From: Branchiostoma floridae
Taxonomy: Eukaryota; Chordata; Leptocardii; Amphioxiformes; Branchiostomatidae
Length of the DNA stretch: 64,000 nucleotides
NCBI RefSeq assembly: GCF_000003815.2
Contig: NC_049996.1
Location: 4,413,482 to 4,477,481 of the forward strand
Reading direction: 5' to 3'
The translations under genes and the position numbers were made by a program. Below are positions 1 to 12,800 of the stretch, piece by piece. Numbering within the stretch: position 1 is the stretch's first letter; each line of letters starts with the position of its first letter. Below the pieces are notes generated by a model. It saw only the letters and a program-made list of their open reading frames with translations. It was not told where the DNA came from and searched no databases.

Positions 1-55
1 TGTGTTTGCTGCCCATGTGGTGAGTAGTATATATTTTGTACATAGTTTATGTAAT

Positions 56-272
56 ACTGTAAATGCAGAAATGTTCGCGGTGGATTAATGTTCGCGTTTT
101 TTGCGGTGACCACTTCACCACGAACTTAAAACCACCGCAAACATTTTTCTATAATAATTATGGTATTAGACTGCAGTCTATGGTGTTACCGTGAACTTAA
201 ATCCACCGCGAAAAGTCCTTTTTCCGGCTACCGCAAAATTGAATTCCCCGCGAACTTTAATGCATTTACAGT
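56..272. mobile_element. MITE-like element, copy 1 (ACTGTAAATGCA termini)
   Basis: Inverted termini actgtaaatgca and tgcatttacagt; the interior is built of words such as gttcgcggtgga and accaccgcgaac that can pair with each other. A second copy in the same orientation lies at 46815-47012. Non-coding and non-autonomous. The rest of 1-713 has no recognised feature. Confidence 0.8.
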
Positions 273-713
273 AGTCAGTGGCAGCTGTTAGTTTGTTTCT
301 GTAGCAAGAATAAATTTTACAAGCATACACTCAGGGAGTAATTGCTGGCCTTTTCCCCAGTTGAAGGTACATGTATGTCTAGTTTTTAACATGTACAGAA
401 GTCATGTACTTACTAATGGCTCATAGCCAGAATGCTGGCAGAATCCCCAGAATTGTGCAGAATTGGCCTTCTTCATGGAGACATCTAATTGCAACCTATG
501 TAATTATTCAAATATTAATTCATCTGGTTAATCTATTTTGAAATAAATTAAGGTTTTCTGGAATTAAAGTTTTCATCTGGAATTATACTGTTGCCTGTTA
601 CAATAGACCACAGAATTAACAGGATAACATCGCGCAATCCTCTGCTGCAGTAGAAATACGTTCCACTCGGCCCTTTGATATTGTACATACACAGTTTGTT
701 CTTTTGTCCCCAG

Positions 714-869
714 CCAAGAGGGACTGGTGCCCTGGTCATATCCGCCATGTTGGACTTCCTGACCTTTGCCCTCTGCGCGCCGTACAGCGAGACGACGGAC
801 GGGACGTACTTCGACAGTTTGTTACAGATGGTCGCAGACATGGGGAGATCCATATTCAAGCTCTTTCAG
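714..869 (+). CDS. DNAJC13: DNAJC13 exon 1 of window
   Basis: The acceptor ttttgtccccag precedes it; it starts and ends in phase 0 (52 codons), beginning [10 protein letters not shown] and ending SIFKLFQ, before the donor gtcagg. Upstream coding exons are outside the window. The following intron holds a hAT-like element (1391-1801) and then the exon 2 acceptor array. Confidence 0.93.
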
Positions 870-3800
870 GTCAGGATACTCTTATTGGGTTCATACTACA
901 TCTATTTTGTGCTGTAGAGGGTGATGTGAAATTTAGATAGTTACTAATCTGTATAATGTTGGTTTTCGATAGATAGTAGTATAGAGTGTGCGATCCGACT
1001 TTTGATGGATCATACTAGTATTACCCAGCATTGTAATGTGTCTTGTCGCGTGATAATCAAATTGAGTATCATACTATCATCAGGTATGTCACAAGAGAAC
1101 TCCAAAGCAAGATCTACCTAGTTGAAAAGTAGCTAACTTTGTGTGAAATCATTTGAATATTTTGCCAAAAGTATTGATAATTTAACAGCTCAACGTCTTA
1201 TCTTCTCTTAAAGTTGATTGTTCATTCATTAAAAGTGGCACTTTCTCTGCTGAGCACTAATCATTTATAAGGAGTCTCAGAATGATAAGTCAAGATGAAT
1301 ACACACTTAATCAGAGGACTAGCCTGCTGCAAATGATTGCACATAAGTTGTGTTGCCCAAGGGCTATTTAAACAGGAATTGGTGCCATACTAGGGGTGGG
1401 TATCGGTACGTTGCACCAGTACAAAACCGTTTTTTCTTATTGGACCGGTCCAGAAAAAACGGACCTGGAAAAATTAGGTGGACCGGATGTTGGACTGATT
1501 GGAAAATGAACAAATAATATGAGCAGGCATTCACACGTTTTTGGGCATACCGGTCGAGAAAAATAACGAGCAAAGTAAAGTAGGGTCTATAGTCATTTCT
1601 ACCAATTTTTACAGCCAATCATACAGAGGCAGTTAGCCTTGTAGGATTTTAAAATGCCAGTGGGAGTCGAATACTACACAAAACAGATTTCTTTGTAGCA
1701 AAATGGACCATTGTTTTGAGTTTTGTCCATTCACAAGTTTTCAAATACTGAATCAGGTCCAGGTTCTGGACCTGAATTTTCTGTACCATTATCCACCCCT
1801 ATGCCAGTATTAACCATATGGTGCAGAAAGGGCTTTACGTACAAAGTAGAACTGTTACACTACCTAGCTAACTGACTTATGTCTGTGCTTGATGTTTTTC
1901 TAGCACCCCTCCATGGCCATAGTAAAAGGTGCAGGCCTGGTGATGAAGTGTTCATGTTTATCTGTACTTGTGCAGCACCCCTCCATGGCCATAGTAAAAG
2001 GTGCAGGCCTGGTGATGAAGTGTTCATGTTTATCTGTACTTGTGCAGCACCCCTCCATGGCCATAGTAAAAGGTGCAGGCCTGGTGATGAAGTGTTCATG
2101 TTTATCTGTACTTGTGCAGCACCCCTCCATGGCCATAGTAAAAGGTGCAGGCCTGGTGATGAAGTGTTCATGTTTATCTGTACTTGTGCAGCATCCCTCC
2201 ATGGCCATAGTAAAAGGTGCAGGCCTGGTGATGAAGTGTTCATGTTTATCTGTACTTGTGCAGCACCCCTCCATGGCCATAGTAAAAGGTGCAGGTCTGG
2301 TGATGAAGTGTTCATGTTTATCTGTACTTGTGCAGCACCCCTCCATGGCCATAGTAAAAGGTGCAGGCCTGGTGATGAAGTGTTCATGTTTATCTGTACT
2401 TGTGCAGCACCCCTCCATGGCCATAGTAAAAGGTGCAGGTCTGGTGATGAAGGCCATTATTGAGGAGGGGGACCAGGAGATTGCTGCTAAGATGCAGGAC
2501 CTGGCCCTGGCAGAGGGGGCACTGCTGAAACACTTGCACATCGCCATGTTTACGGCCAGCAAGGACAACAGGATGGTGGCACTCAGGTAGGCATGGTAAC
2601 AGTTGCCAAGGCAACAGTACTAGTCATTCTGGTTCAAAGGACTGCATTGAATTTCATGTATGAGAGTGGGATGACAGCAAAATGTTGGCACCGAGGTAGG
2701 CATGGTAACGTTAACCAAGCAAGCATTGTGTTCTACCACTGACAATGCCTGCATTTGATGTATTAGGATAAAAGACTGATGGGACTAAGTTAAACCAACC
2801 AACAAACTTAAGCATTCCTGTTTTCATGTACATTGTAAAGATGTCTACAAGCTAAGAGGGACTTTAAGGTTCTTGATACCAACACAGAGCACTAGCTATA
2901 GGAGGACCTTGCAAATAAAGATAACAGGTTCATCAGGAACAGGAGAATCTAGCAAGCTTATGCACATGGCAGATAAAAAGCGGATTTAGAGAAAAGAACA
3001 CTACGACAAACCTTACTGATGTGCCCTATGTGGGAGAGACTCTTTTGTTCTTGTATAGGACAGTTTAGCCATACTTCTGAAGCTGTAGGGCTGATATCAA
3101 TTAGGATTTGTCAATACTAACCGAAGGAGACCATATATATAAAATGTATGACATTATTAAAAAAATGTATTTACTGTCAGTTTCATCACAATTAGATTCA
3201 GTCTAAACTTTTGTCTACATTGCATTGCTTGCTTTTGTTGCATGTATTCTTCTGCTGCAAGAAAATAAAATTGGTTACAACATAATTTGCTCTCTCCTGT
3301 TGCAGACAGCTGAGTAGACACCTGGTGGGATTGTGGGTAACAGGAGCTCCCACAGCTATGGGTCTGCTGAAGAGAATCGTGGTAAGGTTCAGGAATGAGT
3401 TGTAAAATCTAGGGTTCTCTCAGTTTGTTGTTACCTGGTAGCCACAAAAAATGGTTGTATGGTTTTGTTGTGTCTGGATGTGTGTGTCCGTTTGTTTGTG
3501 GTTCTGGATATTTGCATTCAACATAACTATAGAGAACCCCTTGATGGATTGTAATAATTATGATAGTTGTTAATGTTTTGTTGATAGCAAATGAGAGGAC
3601 AGTGGTCAAGGTAGATTTTGGGCCGCTGATGTGTGACCTTGTTTCAAGTGTATTCATATTTGTTTCTTTTGAATGAAATTAAAGTTACCTGTTGAAGGTA
3701 TAAAACTGTAATGTCAGACTTAAATCATATACCTAATTGATTATTGATTGACATAGATGGAAGACCTTTTAACTAATGTTTAATTGAGGCACAGTGAACA

Positions 3801-6800
3801 CTTACACATGTATTCCCTCCCAGTAACAAATTGAGCTTTCTGGCTTTGCATTATTGAATTAAAAGTGACCACTCTTCATTGGAGTTTTGACTGATTACAT
3901 TGTGTACAAAAGTCACATCCATACCAAGCCCTCCTCCCTCCCCCCATCCAGCCCACGGGGTTGCTAGGTTACCTAGACTCGGAGGACCAGGTCCCACAGA
4001 AGGAGGTGGACCTGATGCATGTGAGAGACAACGTGAAGATCGCCCAGGACCAATCACAGCGCAGGAAACCTCAGTGGAAACAGGTGGAGGAACTCTTGCT
4101 GCACTGGAGAGCCAGGATAGGCCTCAACCAGAAGGAGGTGAGAGGTCAAAGGGCAGGGGTCATTCTGTGTAAGGGTTGAGAGGTGAAAGGGCAGGTGCCA
4201 GGCTAGCTTGAAGGCTAGGGGGTTTGTTGAGGTTAGGTGTAAATAGGCTGTGTGTGGTCTGACATTTTTAGTGATAGACTATGAGAGGACAATGGGATAG
4301 GCAGCTTTAAGTTTAAGATACAAGTAAGAGTAAAGGGGTCAAAGGACAAGAGTTGGTTGCCGTTTCATTGACAGAGGTGAGAGTTAAAGAGATACTTTGT
4401 CTTGAAGCTCTTCATTCAGTCAACATTCCTCTAAGTCTGCTATAGCAACTTGATTCTTAAGGCTGTGAAAATTTTGTGTCCTCTTTCTGATTATAATCCA
4501 CATTGTGCAAATAAAATTACAAATTGAATTGATATTTTGATGTCACTTTCTATACCATGATTCCCTGTTGATTGACGTAGCTTTCGTTCTCCACACAGGA
4601 CCCTCGGGATGCGGTGAGTTCAGATTCAGCACTACATGTAGTTATTACTGTAACTGTTCCAGTTTCTTAATCTTCATCTTTCTTTCTGCATGGGCCGCTT
4701 CCTTCCTAAAAAGGAGGTTCTATTTTCAATCTCCATGTTCTAACTAATGCTGCATGAGCTTGTAGAGATAGAAGATAATCTGTACTAAAACTTATATATA
4801 ATTACAAGATTCCTTTAATTATTTTATGTTTTGCGTGCATGGCATCAGGTTTAGTTACAATGTTTGAGTGACATTATTTTGTAACAAACAATGTGTGTTC
4901 TGAAAGGGAAGTTATATATTGTGCTAGTTCTTCAATATAGTGACTAACTGTATTTTAGTAACAGGTCTATGGTTAGAAGAAGCCAGGAACTACGAACATT
5001 CACAGTCATACAGTAGTGTTTCTGTTATACTCTACATAGTATGTCAGGGCAGCTTGCTATTCAAATGAAGCTTTAACTTAGATCACAATGTTTTTTTAAC
5101 ACAAAGGGTCCAGGAGTAAAATATAGCCCAGTTAAGTTGAAGGGACTGCCCTTAAATAAATGAATATTAAAAATAAATTTGTTGTTAAACAACACTTATA
5201 TGACCATCCATGGCATTCTACATGTTGTTTAACTTTTCTTTTTGAAAGTTTGTCTTTGATTTGGTTGTTTGCATTTGATAATGGTGAGTGATGCAAAATA
5301 TTTCTGCAGGCCAACCAGAAGCCTATCGTGTTACGGAAACGGAGACAACGAATCAAGAGCGAGGCCAACTGGCTGCTGTTCTACTACCAGTGAGTTTGCT
5401 TTATACAGTCAAATCTGTATTAGTGGCCACCCTTGCATAGCAGCCACCTGGCCATAGTGGCCACTTTTTGTCGGTCCCTTGGATTCGTAATGATTAAGAA
5501 ATAGGCTTAGCTGCCACCTGTCCAACGCAGCCACGGCCACAAGATTTCCGGTCCAGTTGATACAGAAACGCTGCCTATTGCAACCATACTGCAACCTTAT
5601 GTTACCCTGCACTGAGTTTGAAATTGTAGTTTGCGAGGATTTGGAGTTCCTGACAGAGTCATTTTGGTGGTAGCAGATTCCTTGAGCATTAAAGTGCAAG
5701 TCTTTGTCGGTGAATTTACCGATCAAGACAATTTTACTTGGTGAGAAAGATTAGTGGGAACTGAAATCATGTGTGGCTTGCTCATGGTCAATTGATCAAC
5801 ATTTTCTCTATAGTGGCCACCTGTCTATAGTGGCCATATTTCTCCAGTCCCTTGAGTGGCTGCCATAGACAGGTTTGACTGAATATCATATACACACATG
5901 ACATGTCAAGCATCTAGACTAAGTGTGTGATAATTTATTTTCATACTGCAAGTTGCCTTTACAGTTGTTACAGGTCTGGACTTACAATAATTGTAGTATC
6001 GATTGTTTCTTAGATTTGCAGCAAACAAACTTGAAATATGTTTGAACACTTCTAGATTCAACAGAGACCATGCAAGATCCAACCTATTGTGGAACTACAA
6101 GGTAAGCCTTCTGATTTTTAACTAGAGATTGAAATATTCATTTGTTCACCATGTTTAATGAATGATTCAGATGATATTAGATGCGGGTATTTTTGTTTTC
6201 ATTGCCATTGTGTGATGGCAATAAACTGTAATTTAACATACAAAATAATTGGTAAATGTGTTGGTGGTTACAGACTCAGTCATAAACTTTAGTTTGCATT
6301 TTCAACAGGCAATATCCATTTCTCTTCAGATGCTCATTTCGTTTCAACTGAAACAAAAATATTATTATTGGCCATAGTTTATCCAATGGAAATTATTCAG
6401 CAAAAGTATATTAAAGCTGGATGTCTATTATTCATGTTAAACTGTAATGTTTAATTGCTATGTTATACCAGGTTCAAGGAATTGTTTATTTGTGGAGTAA
6501 ATAAGTCCAGATTATTTAGAAAGTCTCCTCCTCCCCCTCTTAGACCAGAGAAGAGTTGAGAGATAACCTAGAAGCTGAGATCCGAGCCTTCAATGTTGAC
6601 AAGGAGCTGGGCTCAACACACACCATATCATGGAACCATTCAGAGTTTGAGGTATGATTCTCCTGCCATTCCTTTGTAGAACTTATTTTGTTGGCACCTG
6701 TCTGTCTCGGAAGACAATGGTAGTCAGACAGGGTGGGTTAGGTGACCCGTCTGCCTGGCCTGCACGTGACTTTTTTTGCCTTGCCGCCAGGCAAGGCTTT

Positions 6801-9800
6801 ACGCCAGCTTTTTTCCATGGATCAATGGACGGACCTTTTAACCCAGCCCTTCCAAAGCCCCTTCCAAAGGCCCTTCTTTCCTTGCCGAGTTTCATGGCTT
6901 AGTTAGACAATAGTACATTCCAGGCGAGTATTAAAACGCTCTTCTAGACGCATGTTACTGTATGTGGTCCAGCGTAATAAATCTACGCTTTAACTCACCA
7001 TGTTTATATAAATATATATCACAAATTGCATCAGAAGGAACTTAGTTTGTAATAAAAAATAATGCATATTCATTGTGGGTCAAAAAGTTTTACAAAACCT
7101 GTTTAATGTGCCAATAATTCATCTGACATAAATTATGATAATGAGGGGGGAGGGGGCGACATGTGGAACTCGGGATTTTTAAGCGTAGAATCTAGTCTAT
7201 CTTACCAAAATAACATAAAATACGCGGCAAGGCACAGCTTTTTTAAAAAGATTTCTTGTTTAGGTGAAGGAGGGCTGTGCACTCCCTTCTCCACCCTCTC
7301 GTCTACTGGCGCACTAAGTCCTACAGGGACAGAACTGTATGCCACGTGTAAGACGGCCCCAGCAGATGCAGGTTTAGTATTTGGAGTTTCCGTCTCCTAG
7401 GAGGACTTCCGACCAACTATCCTACCCCTGACTCATGTAGAACTTATATTGCGTCATGAAACACCAGCTCTCTGCTTGGCATGTGAGCTGTGCAATCTGC
7501 ATTCAGTAATGATACTGAAATGTTTCCTACTCTTATTGCTATGTACATTGTATGCTATTATATATGGGTTGATGTTCATTTCTTCTCATTCATTCAGTGG
7601 AATTTTGAAAACATAGCAACTTGTATAGCTTTTGGGATCATAGCCATGACAGAATTGTAACTGCTTATACCTTTTGTTCCTGTTCAACAGCAGTAGTAAT
7701 GACTAAGCCCACTGTATCTATCTCCCTCCCCCAGATCAAATATGAATGTCTGATTGACTGAGTGTATATTTTATTTGAAATTCACAGTTAAGGTGTGGTT
7801 CTCCCTTAGCATCTCATGTACTAATAACAATCTCCTTTCACTAGCTTGTAGGTTTAGAGCTCTAGTGGTACTTAAATCTTCTGCCATTTGATTTAGCAAT
7901 TAAGTCAAATGAAATTAAATCCTAAGCTTAGACCTTTTGTCCCCAAGCAGGATTGCTGCATAAGTATAACCCACTGCGGGGCTCAAAATACTGGGTGCAT
8001 GTGCACCCAGGTGCACCCAAAATTGGAGCTGTGCACCCAATTATTTTCTGTGGGTGCACAGGGTGCACCCAAATATTTTCTTAGGTTTATGTATGTAAAG
8101 ATATCAATGTATACTAGTAATAGTAGTATACAACATATTCTTGACATCTAAGTTAGACAGATGATGGAAATGTCTGTCATGGTACTTGTTTAAGAATTTG
8201 ATAGCTTGTAACTAAGTTTAATTATTAAGTTATTACTTAAATTTAAGTGGTGCACCCAAAATTTTTTTAGTGCACCCAATTCTTTAAGCTGGGTGCACCA
8301 GTGCACTTAATCCCAAAAATGAATTTCGATCCCTGCACTGCATCTCTGTCCCTCCAGGTGAGATATGAATGTCTGAATGAAGAGATCAAGATTGGGGAGT
8401 ACTACCTTCGGCTACTTCTGGAGGAAGATGACAATGAAGACAACTCACAAATCAAGAGATCGTAAGTCATGATGTTCCTTCAGTTTGAATCTATTGATAC
8501 AATCGTCATCATGATCTAAATGAACAAGACTGGTTGATCTAGCTCTTACTTGATTACCTGTAAAACATTGGTTATCAAACATTTCATCAGGGTTTTTGCC
8601 TAGAGAATGCTATGTCCTGTTTAGGCATGCAGCTGTTTAGGCATGCTATATACATGTAGTATTTAGTATTTTTTTTTTATAGACAAGACTGTATACTAAG
8701 GGAAATTCCTTCAGTTAGCTCTCCATACAAAAATATGCAGAATTATCATGTGTGCTACATGTATATGTACAATGTACATGTAAACGTACGTCTTCAACAG
8801 GTTTAATTGGAAAAACCCCACTGCCCTGATCAAGCAAGTACAGTTGCATGGACATGCACTTGCCCAATCTGAACTTTCACTTGCCCCTGCCACTGGACTT
8901 AAGTAACCCAGGCCTGCTTGCATAATGGCCTTTATGTCATACCTGTGACGCGGAAATGTTTGATACGGGTGTTCCGGACCGTGCCGTACGCATCCGTATC
9001 GGACAGGTTCAAAAGGCATATCACACAGGCTCCATTCGAATAAATCGAACTGTTTCGAGCGGGCCAAATACGGCACGGTTAGCAATTCGAATGCCTGATT
9101 CGGACGTTGGAAGATTGCTGTTGCAACACTTGTTTGTTCGAGGGCACCAAATTTGTTCAACTTCTGGCGCATTTCGCATCAAAACATGGGTTTTCTCAGG
9201 TGGGTATGACATAAATAAAATACAACACGCTGTATTCCGCATCACCCTCGGCCCCAGCCCTCCCGCGGGTCGGATCCCCCTCCGGCCTTCGGCCGTCGGT
9301 CGATCCGACCCGCGGTCGGGCTGGTACCTAGGGTGATATGGAATACACCGTGTTGTATTCTATATTTAGCAACATGTGAATTGTAATATCATTGCAAAAG
9401 ACAGACAACACACATTGTCAATGGCATTCCCTTGCCTGCTGCTATTCATGGTACGTAGATGCTGTCCTTGGTGCTGATAGTGCAGCAGTAACCAGAAGGC
9501 TGGACATGTACTTCTTTTTTGACCAAATAATTAGATCTCGCATACTATTTGGAGGTCAAGCTGGGAAGGCTCTATTTCAGCCTGCAATGGATTAATTTTG
9601 GGCAAAAATTAATTTCGAATGTTCCATTTTTTGTACAGTGGTGATTTGTGAAAAGTTGGGAAGGGAGATGATGGGAAATACGCTTGCAAACACTTCCTTT
9701 TTAGTGATCGGGGAATATTCAGTAATCTTTTAACACAAACTGTTTGTATACAATTTGCCTCATTTATGTAAAATGTCATGTAATAAATTTGAACTGTATT

Positions 9801-12800
9801 TCAGGCAACTTATGACTTATGGTTGCCTGGAAGGCCGTTGTTTTCACCTCCAAGTATTGGATAGGCCATTCACACAAACAAACTCAATCTCTAGTAGGTG
9901 AATGATGTTCCTTCCCCCCACCCCAACAGGTATGAGTTCTTCAATGACCTGTACCACCGGTTCCTTCTGACACCCAAGGTGCAGATGAAGTGTATGTGTC
10001 TCCAGGCCATGACTATTGTGTACGGGCGCTGCTATGAGGAGATCGGCACTTTTAACGACACCAAGTACATGGTGGGCATGCTGGAAAGGGTGAGTAGTAT
10101 GCTACAGAGCTTTTTTTTACAGTTATTTTCAGTAAAACATGGTAAGTGAGCAAATGAATGAATACTTATTTCTACCAATTTTTCATGAGTGCAAATTTGC
10201 TGTGTACTAGTTCCAAGTGCAAAACGATAAAGTTGGTGCCAAAAGTCACTATAAAATTTTTTAGAGCTATTCAATTCTTCAACTGTTACAGTAATGTTAC
10301 AGTAATTTTACTACTAGTAGTAGACTGTCTATGACTGTCTTTGTAGCATCTTCTTTTTTTCGGCAAAGTTTCCCCATAGGTAGCCAGAGTATTCTGACAA
10401 TCGAATATTATATGGTAAAAAGGTGGGACTATTCATTGCAACAATCATGAAAGAAACTAAAGAAAGATGTGTGATGTTTGTTGGAGAACATTGTAGCTAT
10501 TAATCAGCATACCTTGGAAAACTTAGACAAGATTTTCTATTTTGCAAATCAGTAACTAGTTGTTGGGCACATCACACATTGGCAAATGTTTTTCTATCTG
10601 TAACCGTTATGCCAGAAATGGACAGGATATGCAGAAATGGGCTTTAAAGGTTTAAATGTTGTGTATTTGCTATCATTTACTTAAGTGTAGTAATGTTGGA
10701 AAATTAATGCGTTTCTCATTTTTTACCCAAATTTTCAATCAACTTCACAATTGCATCCAAGTTGCCTTTTACTTTTTGTATGTCTGGGTGGCTTTCGTCA
10801 TAGTGATAAATCCGTCTCGTCATATCCAATGCTTCTCTGTTTATGCGGTAGGCCTTGACAATATCACCTTTCAGTAAACACGCGGCTCCTAAGACACTCA
10901 GTGTATTTGCAATGTCAAGATCTGCGGTGTCTTGCCCACAGATAGTCTTCCTCATGTCTATCGACACTTCAAAGTAGCTGATTGCTTTTGCGTGATCTTC
11001 AAGATAAAACCAGGTGGCGCCAAGGTTGTAGAGTGATCTTGCGATCTCCTCGTGCGCTGCACCATGACCAAAGATCTCCCTCCACATCTGCAGTGCTTCT
11101 TCGCTGTACTTTATTGATTTGTCGTAGTCGTGCATTTGTCGACAAGCTTCTCCCAAAAAAGTAAGCTTTGTGGCAATGTCAGGATGTGGTGTACTTTGTC
11201 CATGGATGTTTCTGTATATTTCTAGTGACTCCTCATAGCAGGCCGATGATTTCTGGTGATCCCCTAGGTCACTCCATTCTGACCCCAGGTTGTAGAGTAT
11301 TACTGCTATTTCAGGATTTGCTGTAGTTTGATCAGAGATGTTCCTGTACATTTGCAGTGCCTCTTCCTGGTAAGTGATTCCTTTCTTGTCATCTCCTAAA
11401 CTGCTCCAGGCTACACCCAGGTTGTGGAGTGTTTTTGCAATGTCAGAGTTTGCTGTGCTCTGGCCATGCTCACTCCTGAACATGTGTAATGCCTGTTCGT
11501 AGTAGCTGACCGCTTTCTTGTCATCATTCTGGTCGTACCAGACAGACCCCAGCTTGTGGAATAAGCTGGCAATGTGAGGATGTGCTTTTCTCTGTCCATA
11601 GACATTCTTGTACATTTTCAGTGCTTCTTCATAGCAGTTGAGTGCTTTTCCATGATCACCTTGGTGATGCCATGCTGAACCAAGGTCGTGAAGTGTTTTG
11701 GCAATGTCAGGATGTGCTGTTCCCTGGCCATAAACACTGCTATACATCAGCAGGGCCTCTTCTTGGTAACTGATTGCTTTCCTGTATTCTCCTGCACGGT
11801 CCCAGGCTAATCCCAGGCTGTTGAGTGATGATGCAATGTGAGGATGTCCTAGACGCTGACTCACGTAGATGGTCCTGTACATCTGCAGTGCCTCTTCATG
11901 GTAGCTGATGCATTTTTGGCGGTGACCCTGACCCTCCCAAGCTAACCCCAGCCTTTCGAGAGAGTCAGCAATGTTTGAATGTTCCTCGCCTGGACCGTAT
12001 ATACCCCTGTACATCTGGAGTGCCTCATCAAGGTAGTTTATTGCTTTCTCGTGATCACCATGATAGTGCAAAGCTGACCCCAGGAGTTTGAATGATGTGG
12101 CAATATCAACATGTGCAGTGCTCTGACCGTAAACACTCCTGTACATCTGCAGTGCCTCATCATGGCAGTCGATTGCTTTCTTGTAATCTCTCAGGTTGAG
12201 ACAAACAGACCCCAGTTCGTTGAGTGCAAATGCAATGTTAGGATGTGCTGTACCTTGATCCCTGTACACACTTCTGTACATCTCCAGTGCCTCTTCATTG
12301 TAGCTGATTGCTTTTTGATAGTCATGTTGGGCATTCCAAGCTGATCCCAAACCAAGAAGTTGGGTAGCAATGTGACAATGGTTTGCATTTGGGCCATAGA
12401 TTCTCCTGTGCATTTGCAGTGCCTGTTCATGGTAGCTTATCGTCTTTTTCTGATCATCTCTTTCATGCCAGACCATTGCCAGATTGTGGAATACAGCAGC
12501 AATATCAGCATGTGCTGTATTCTGACCATAGATTGTTCTCAACATCTGCAGTGCCTGCTGATGGTAACTGATTGCTTTGCTAAGGTCTCCATGGTGTTGA
12601 TAGACTCTTCCCAAATTGACGAGTGCAGAAGCAGTGTGGGAGTGTGGTGTGGTCTGGCCATAGATAGTTCTGAATGCCTCCAGTGCCTCTTCACAATAAG
12701 AAAGGGCTTTTTTGTAATCACCATAGTCCTCCCAGGCTTCGCCAATGTTAGTGAGTAAGGTAGCAGAGAGTGGATGTGTTGTATTGGGACCAAAAACAGC

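Noticed and set aside
1860-2568. Four long overlapping frames on both strands over the 72-bp array
   Set aside because: They exist only because the repeat period is divisible by three; only the + frame continuing into exon 2 is conserved.
6654-6902. Open frame on both strands near 6683-6902
   Set aside because: Directly follows the exon 8 donor and has no recognisable protein content.
8711-9336. Overlapping frames of 126 and 153 codons
   Set aside because: They run across foldback fragments and the palindromic element; no domain is visible.
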